A stretch of 64,000 nucleotides of DNA from Amphirosellinia nigrospora (lineage: Eukaryota; Ascomycota; Sordariomycetes; Xylariales; Xylariaceae): positions 620,001 through 684,000 of the forward strand of contig SCHM01000003.1 in assembly GCA_004123355.1 (NCBI GenBank), written 5' to 3'. Positions 57,753 to 64,000 of this stretch are shown here, one piece after another. How positions within the stretch are numbered: the stretch's first letter is position 1; each line of letters begins with the position of its first letter. The position numbers and the translations under genes were made by a program. The notes beneath the pieces are model-generated. The model saw nothing but the letters and a program-made list of their open reading frames with translations. It did not search any database and was not told the origin of the DNA.

Positions 57753-59274
57753 TTAAAAAGACGGACTCACAGTCGCCAAAGGAATAGAGCACGTCTTCGA
57801 CTTTGCGGCGATAGCCTCAGTACTATTAGCGCTAACACAGCCCATGCCTGTATCACCGGTGATGCCGTCGCAGATGATCACCGAGTCGCCCTCACACGGA
57901 GAGGTGATATTGAAGTTCTTGAACACGATGTTGTCGCATACCGCGCTGGGGTTCGTCGAGCACCTTATGCTAGCGACGGCGAGTCCGTTCTTCCCGCTCG
58001 AGTAGCCTGTGAAGTTCTCGAAGAGGATGTTGGTGATGTTCATCATCGATGGGTATTGGCGGCATGTCTCGTCATCGATCTAAAACCGGCGCTATTAGCA
58101 TGATACTGTTGACCGAAGGATGGAAAATGAGAAAAGCAGTCTTACGTTAAAGTAACACGAGTCGATGAAGGCGGTGTAATCGTTGTGTGCCTGGTAAAAG
58201 TTTCTGAAGGTTATATTGTCCTACGCCTGGTCAGCGACTATGTCGCGTTCAACTGGAAACTCAAAGAGGACTTACGACAAAACCATACCCAACATCAGGG
58301 CCGGCCCAGGTCTTGATTCGGGCACCGTTGTCACCGTTGAGAAGCCACACGTTTTCGATGACAACATCCTTGATAAAGCTCATCTCTCCTGGATATTGGC
58401 CGAGGGAGCCCATGGACTGGCCGTGGGTTCCGTTACAGTACATTGTATCCACATGCACGTTTGAGGCATTAGACTTCGGGGAGAAGCAGTCGTCCCCAAT
58501 GTTCACCCACGTTCGCTTGACAGTGAGGTCCTCGATGTTAAGCGAGTCGAAGAAGTCGGTGTTCTTCGGTAGTGACGACGCGTTGTTGGACTCGGCGGTG
58601 ATTACAAGGTCGGAGAACGAGAGATTCTTAGACGTCACAATAAAGTTCGTCCAACAGGGTGAGTCCTTTTCGTGGATGCCTTCCATTGCAAAATTTGTGG
58701 CATTCTCGGCGTAGAATAGGATGGGCCGTAGGTATTCGTTATCCGGGTCTAGAATCTCGAGACCGGCGAACTCGTTCCACCAGCGCTGGCCATTGCCGTT
58801 GAGAACACCCTCGCCAAAGATTTTGATGTCTTTGCCGCCCCATTTCCAGAACATTATACTGTTTTGGAAGGGGTGTTTGAATGCGTTGGCTTGCCAGTAT
58901 GGGGTGTCATTGGTGAACTTGACCTCGCCGTCCCATTGGACTTGTACATCATCGAGAAAGGTTAGGTCAAGGGGCTTTCCAATGATAAACGTCTGATTTT
59001 TCGGGAGGTATAGGGTGCCGCCGTGGTTAGCCTTCTTCAGACCAGCCTTGAACTCATCGGAGACATCGTCAGTGTCATTCCTCGACGACCGAATCTTGAC
59101 AATTTTCCGGTGGTTGTGATAACCCTTCCCCTTGTACGGGTGTTTCTGTCGAAACTCTTCGATACTCCGCGGCACGTCGGCTGGCAGCTCAGCATGGCTA
59201 ATAGCCACACAAGTAATAGCCGAGAGCAGCGTAAAGATACTTGAAGGACGCATATTGGCTGACTGAATCCTCAA
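57753..59274 (-). CDS. GH28 exopolygalacturonase, secreted
   Basis: GH28 enzymes hydrolyse polygalacturonan with inverting chemistry. After a signal peptide (MRPSSIFTLLSAITCVAISH) the beta-helix carries the catalytic motifs NTDFFDSLN, NIGDDCFSPK (twin Asp), GTHGQSMGSLGQY (His) and GARIKTW (RIK). WGGKDIKIFGEGVLNGNGQR is the typical entry strand. Exons are 58276-59274, 58146-58220 and 57753-58079, with junctions GFV-DNITF and CYFN-IDDETC. Many N-glycosylation sites (NxS/T). NTDFFD replaces the endo-type NTDGFD, and WWN with SPCW indicates exo-type. Start may be 59253. Intact. Confidence 0.93.
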
Positions 59275-60061
59275 CGGATACCTGGGGAAACCAGAAGGCT
59301 GAGTAGACGCTGGGATCTCGGCCCAGGAGGGTAGGTTGTTATTTATCCCTACCTTTTACGCTGGGGTCTCCAACCGTAGAGCTTCTAGTTCCCCCATCCG
59401 ACTCCATTGAGAGTCCCGGTTTACAGGAACCAACTCTGGCATCCCTGGTGAACAGCAACATCCTGCAACGCTTCCCACCTATCAACGGAGCGTGGCGTAG
59501 GCGAGGAACCACAGCCAAGCAAATGGCTAAATTGAAGTTGGAGCCTCGCTGAGGGTTTCTCCTACCTAAGAAGGCCTAAGATATAGAAGTGAGCATTTCG
59601 TTCGAGTTAGATCAAGTTGTGATTGACGGAAGTTTTATAGACGGAATACCACACTAATTATTCCGCGATGCCATTCTCCGCATTCCCCTAATCTTCCCCG
59701 CATGCAATCCCCGTACCTGTCAGCTTAGCTTGATTGCTGCAGACGCCAAGTCAATCTATTGAAATAGCATAATGTCTAAGGTCTAGGGGCTCAGTGGTTT
59801 GAACCTTATCATCTCCACAATGTACTCCGAAGGGGCCTCTGGAACATGTTCATGATCATTCAAGCTGCTTAGGGTGCCGTGAGATCCTGATATGCAGTAA
59901 CATACAAATGTAACGAACCAATGATTGCCAACCGCGTCCAATGGATGGTTAAACGAATTGTAAATGACCAAGCAACTCCTGAGTAGCCACCGGTAAGATG
60001 CTGGAATAGAGAAAAGACCTAGGGCGCTAGATAAAATACTAGCTCCTCCGCTGCGGTCTCC
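59275..60061. other. Intergenic with repeat arm, no gene seen
   Basis: The stretch holds the GH28 promoter and the right arm of the 47-bp inverted repeat (59698-59744). No coding features are seen. Confidence 0.5.
59698..59744 (-). repeat. Right arm of perfect 47-bp inverted repeat
   Basis: Begins CCGCATGCAATCC and ends GATTGCTGCAGAC, the exact reverse complement of 54148-54194. Together the arms enclose 5.5 kb holding three genes. Confidence 0.95.
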
Positions 60062-60935
60062 TTATAGCTTACTATCCTTCCAAACCGGCTTCCGCCTCTC
60101 ATTAAAGCTCTTAACCCCCTCGACGGCATTCTCCCCGCCTTCAATGCGCGCGAACCAACCTTTAATGATGAGATCAGTTCCCTGCTGGGGTCCGACACTC
60201 TCCCAGCCCAACTTCAGCCCCTCGCGCGAGACGATGACGGCGTCGGGACTATTCCCGGCGATGTGCTCGGCCCACTTAACCGCAGCCTCGACGACGTCTT
60301 TACCCTCGCCGACGACCTCGTTGACAAGACCCCAGCCCTTCATCTCGGACGCGGCGTAGCTCTTCCCGGAGAGCGCCATCTCGGAGGCACGCTGGCGGCC
60401 CACGGAGCGCACGAGGCGCGGCAGGGCCCCCGCCAGCGCGATGACGCCGATCGTGACCTCGGCAGGCCGAAGGTGGCCTTCTCGGCGGCGATGACGAGGT
60501 CGCAGTTGATGGCCAGCTCCATCCCGCCACCGAAGCAGATGCCGTTGACGGCCGCGATGACGGGCTTCAGGCCGGCGCGGTTACTGATCCCGCCGAAGCC
60601 TCCCGGTGGCATACGCGCTCCGAGGCCCGCTTTGTCGACATCTGACGCGGGAGATGACGCATTAAGACTGTTCCACTCCTTCAGGTCCTGGCCCGCGCAG
60701 AAGGCGCGTCCGGAGCCGGTGATGACGGCGCAGCGGAGAGATGGCTCTGCATCGTACCAGCCCCATAGCTTATCGAGGGCCCAGTGCTGTGGGCGCGGGA
60801 TGGCGTTGAGTTGTTTTGGGCGGTTGAGTGTGACGAGGAGGATGTGCGGTGCTGGGAAGGAGACGATGACGTTCGGGACAGGAGGAGGTGGGGATGAGAG
60901 AGAGGGCGGGATATTGGTGTATGAAGGGCGGACAT
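60062..60935 (-). CDS. Enoyl-CoA hydratase/isomerase family protein with peroxisomal C-terminal SKL
   Basis: The crotonase fold is seen in HILLVTLNRPKQLNAIPRPQ, ITGSGRAFCAGQDLKEW (oxyanion hole), GLKPVIAAVNGICFGGGMEL (second oxyanion glycines) and AINCDLVIAAEKATFGLP. The remainder is GVIALAGALPRLVRSVGRQR, SEMALSGKSYAASEMKGWGL and VKSFNERRKPVWKDSKL. The terminal -SKL is a canonical PTS1, so a beta-oxidation role in peroxisomes is inferred. The two halves are in different frames; one C is missing opposite 60461-60462. One C is also missing near 60925-60927, which would give the start MSAPSYTNIPPSLSS. No intron. Confidence 0.88.
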
Positions 60936-61739
60936 GGTGTGTTTTGAGGGGTGGAGATTTAAAGCGGTTGAAGTGAGAGATGCTCACGCAAAAAGCACTG
61001 AGGATGTCGAATTGAAATGGAAAAAAAGGAGTGCTGGTTAATGCAAACTCGCTAAGCTCTACTAACAATTTAACTAAGTTTCCGAAATTCAAAAATACGA
61101 GTAACTCCAAAGATAAATATTTTGATCGGTGGTAATATGGTGGAATATAAGTGAGAGAGCTCTCGATCTTAAGATACGATGTGATTATATTGAACATAAG
61201 CTGGGTGGGGCTTACCCCGGATACCTAGACCCAGTGCCGCATACCTCGGTTCTAGAGCCGAGGACTAACTTGATCAGGAATTCCAATCCCCCGTCTCATC
61301 ACGTCATGATAAATGTCAATGAAGCCTAATAACTACAAGTACGCCCTGGGTTCCTATCAAAAGGATAATGTGATCTTATTAAAGGGTGTTCTGTGATCTC
61401 CTCGAGGGCACAGTCTATTCGCGAAGTTGTTTCTAGTGCCATTATCCTACTTGTCCCTATGATTTAGTAGCGATTGATTGGAAGTTCTTGTGTAGTCATT
61501 TTAACACGTAGGCTATCGAATTGAGCAACCCTGTCCATAATGAATAACGGGCTACCATCGCTTTCATCAACTGTGGCAGGTAGAATTTTAATGATAATGT
61601 GCCGCTCAAAGGCGGCTGTAATTCTCACCTGCCAGTGGTGCGTCTTGAGACTGAGTAACCACTTTTTCCCTCCGCGCACTTGGGAGACCATATAGCTATT
61701 ATTACAGTTTCTCCTCTTGATCGATGACTCTCGTTCATC
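60936..61739. other. Intergenic, no supportable gene
   Basis: The left half is the hydratase promoter; an AT-rich part spans about 61060-61190. No coding or repeat feature was recognised. Confidence 0.45.
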
Positions 61740-64000
61740 CTAAGCTGAGAGTCCGCGTTTCTCGCTCTCGGTAAAGAATATCACCATTCGCCAAAGTTTC
61801 TTGACCAGAGCTTCGGCCTCGTCGTCCAATGCCTGTGATACTGTGTTAACGACGAAAAAAACGGATAGGGATTAGGGTGGTAGCATACCTCTGCTAGTTC
61901 CTCTACCAGTTCTTCGGGCTTGCCATGTTTCCTAAGATGTTCCTCGACAACCTCAATAAGCAATTGTTCTTGAACACCGAGGTACTCGACCAGCTTCTTC
62001 TCCACGAAAGGACGTAGTTTCTCGCGAATGACACTTTCATCCAAGTAATCCCACTTGACATCCCATTCCCAGAGGCCGTTCTTCTCATTAGGAATCTCTT
62101 GTGCAAGAGCACGCACAGCCTGGTCACGCTCCTCATCAGACATGGCAGCTGCGGCAGTGGGCTCGAATTTGATGGGGATGAGTTGTCGTCTCGTAGTCGC
62201 ATCTTCATCTTCATCTTCGAGGAGACCTTCGACTTCAGCAATCGTCTTGCGTTGCGGGCAGCACGTTGCGCCTGAGCCTTTTGCGCTGCGGCACCCAGAG
62301 ATAGTTTGAAGGGTTGGTGCTACGAGGCCGGTCCTACTGGGGTGCCTATGTTCCATCTCTTGCGCCTGTCTCTCGAGGAATGAATCAGCCATGCCGCGGG
62401 CCTGTTCACGTTCCGCCTCTTCCTTGATTCGGTCTTGCTCTTCTAGCTGGCGGTCGGCTTCATCAGCAGCAATCTCTCTTCCTCTCTTCGCGGCACGGTC
62501 CCGCATCCAAGCACTACGATCTTTGTAGTACTCCTCTTTCTTCCGTGCTGCTTCTGCATCGTCATCGAAGTTTTGCAGCCAACGAAATGCCTCCTCTCGT
62601 TTCGCCGCCGCATTTTCTTCGTCTGTGACATCGCGACCTTTCTCTCGCTCCAGAGCTGCGGTCCGGGATTTTTCGCGATTGAGCCAACGTCGCTCAGCAT
62701 CTAGATAGGCCTTTTCGGCTTCGGATTTCTGTTTGGCAACCCTCCGTCGCTCCACTTCCTCGTCGCTCGCTGGATCATCGTCGTCATCCCTATTGTATGT
62801 CACACCACCGTTGGTGATACCACCGTTGACAAAGTTGACAGACCGGTTGTAGTCTTTGCCCAATTCTGATTTTAGCCCTTTGGGGCCTGATGGCGCATTA
62901 GGAACTCTTGGACCCAGTGGGATGTTATTTGTATTGGATGGTGGTGGCGAGACTAATCGGGAATGCCTAGGTGCACCGTTTCGTTGTCGTTCAAGAGCCT
63001 CAAGTTCTTCTTCTCTTTTTAACCGTTCCATATCCCGTTGAATACTTCGGTCCCTGAAAGCAGCAATTTCGGCGGCTACAGTCTCCCTCATCTCAGCCGG
63101 AATGTCGGCAAGTTCGTCGTCTTGTGCCAAGGGAATATTAACCACCTCGACATTGTCTCCATTTTGTGCAGACGTCTCTCCCATCGCCACGTCGCCATCC
63201 GCATCCATGCTAGATCGTGCTGGAGGGTAAAACAAGTTCTTGATGGTTTGCTTCAACGCACCTCTTGCCGTCTCGAGCCTTGCCTCGGCACCTGCCTCGT
63301 CCGTCCTACCTTCCTTATAATCTTCTAGGAATTTCGTGCATTTCTCGTCAAATCGGAATTGAAGCTGGGACTTCTCAAACTTATCGTATGCCTCGTCGTT
63401 GTCGTCTTCTGGAGGTGTATCTGAAGGGCTCTGTTTCTTGGTGGGGACTTGGACGTCGTGGAAGAGCTCGGAGCGATCCAAAGCGATTCGGTGTCTTCAA
63501 ATTGGGCAAACCCAAACTCTAGTTCCTTCCCGCTCGAGTCTACGGTTCGGTCCCAGCGCCGGAACTTGCCTGCTGCATAGAGGATTTGTTCAATACCCTG
63601 GTTTCCGCCAACTCCCTGAGTGATACCACTAACAAAGATGGTTCGGATGATCTCTTCTTTGGTTGGCGGTATCAAGGACTGTAAGTTCTCTCTACGACCT
63701 TGGTCTAAGCTGCGATCCATGCCAATGCCGGCCCTCGGGCCTGCTGATGTCGGTGTCTCGCCGTCCTTGCGGCCAGCAGCGCCAGGCGTGGAAGGCTTCC
63801 CCGACAGGGTGCCAAGGCGGATGACGGGGGCGTTGAAGTTAATGTTGGGCATGTTCGGGGGCGCTTGGAAGGAGGAGGGCATGCCGCTGGGTCGATTAGC
63901 TTGAGTGATGCTAGGCTGCTGAACGCCAGGTGGGCGCCATTCCTGGGGCAGACATGCCTGGGGGAGGTCCTGTGAGGGCGCGCGTCAGTACTCAGTACTC
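61740..64000 (-). CDS. RBM25/Snu71-like splicing factor with RRM and PWI domains, 5' end off window
   Basis: RBM25-type proteins associate with U1 snRNP and help choose splice sites. The N-terminal part visible is MPSSFQAPPNMPNINFNAPV, then an RRM-like domain (EEIIRTIFVSGITQGVGGNQ, ELEFGFAQFEDTESL). A long highly charged Arg/Glu/Asp helix follows (AAKREEAFRWLQNFDDDAEA). The C-terminal PWI domain has EIPNEKNGLWEWDVKWDYLD, LRPFVEKKLVEYLG and VVEEHLRKHG. The last exon (61740-61832) follows an intron (61833-61888). Frame shifts near 63488 (TESLW to ALDRSEL) and 62250-62320 fit missing bases. An acceptor lies near 63970. Upstream exons are outside. Confidence 0.87.

Overview
The window looks like nuclear DNA of a filamentous ascomycete (Pezizomycotina; probably Sordariomycetes, possibly Xylariales, the finer placement being inference). 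The evidence is short introns (about 46-220 bp) with GTAAGT-like donors and CTAAC-like branch points, compact genes on both strands, fungal-specific families (Bir1, Acl4, Prd1, F-box and CBM1 proteins, GH127/GH43/GH28 secreted enzymes) and CT-rich leaders. About 27 protein genes are supportable. I found no rRNA, tRNA or CRISPR array.

Layout. 1-17.5 kb is mostly housekeeping: borealin (runs off the left edge), Rpn10, the TRAPP subunit Trs23, RNA polymerase II subunit Rpb4, a Ser/Thr-rich membrane protein, Puf6, the RWD protein Gir2, the Rpl4 chaperone Acl4 and a metallo-beta-lactamase-like protein. 18-23.7 kb holds an intronless Snu13-like gene, the survivin homologue Bir1 and an F-box protein. 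23.9-25.4 kb is a decayed repeat/transposon region. 26.5-35.6 kb carries an M3 metallopeptidase, the Cdc4-type myosin light chain, a methyltransferase, a CoA-binding protein and a DHH phosphoesterase. 36.7-42.1 kb is a small plant-cell-wall locus: GH127 beta-L-arabinofuranosidase, a CBM1 protein with an unassigned C-terminal domain, and a GH43 arabinanase-type enzyme. 43.5-53 kb carries Alg9, Naf1 and a membrane SH3 protein. 54.1-59.7 kb is a three-gene block (secreted NMT1/SsuA-like binding protein, GNAT-like protein, GH28 exopolygalacturonase) bracketed by a perfect 47-bp inverted repeat. 60-64 kb carries a peroxisomal enoyl-CoA hydratase and an RBM25-type RRM/PWI splicing factor running off the right edge.

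How the genes relate. Borealin and Bir1 are two subunits of the chromosomal passenger complex, about 18 kb apart. Puf6, Acl4, Naf1 and the Snu13-like protein all belong to ribosome or snoRNP biogenesis. The three CAZyme-locus genes, with GH28 further right, fit arabinan and pectin breakdown.

The main caveat is sequence quality. Most conserved genes are broken by apparent one-base deletions in short homopolymers, and restoring one base recovers the family protein each time. This pattern suggests unpolished long-read sequence rather than true pseudogenes, so CDS spans below are gene spans and many need frame correction.
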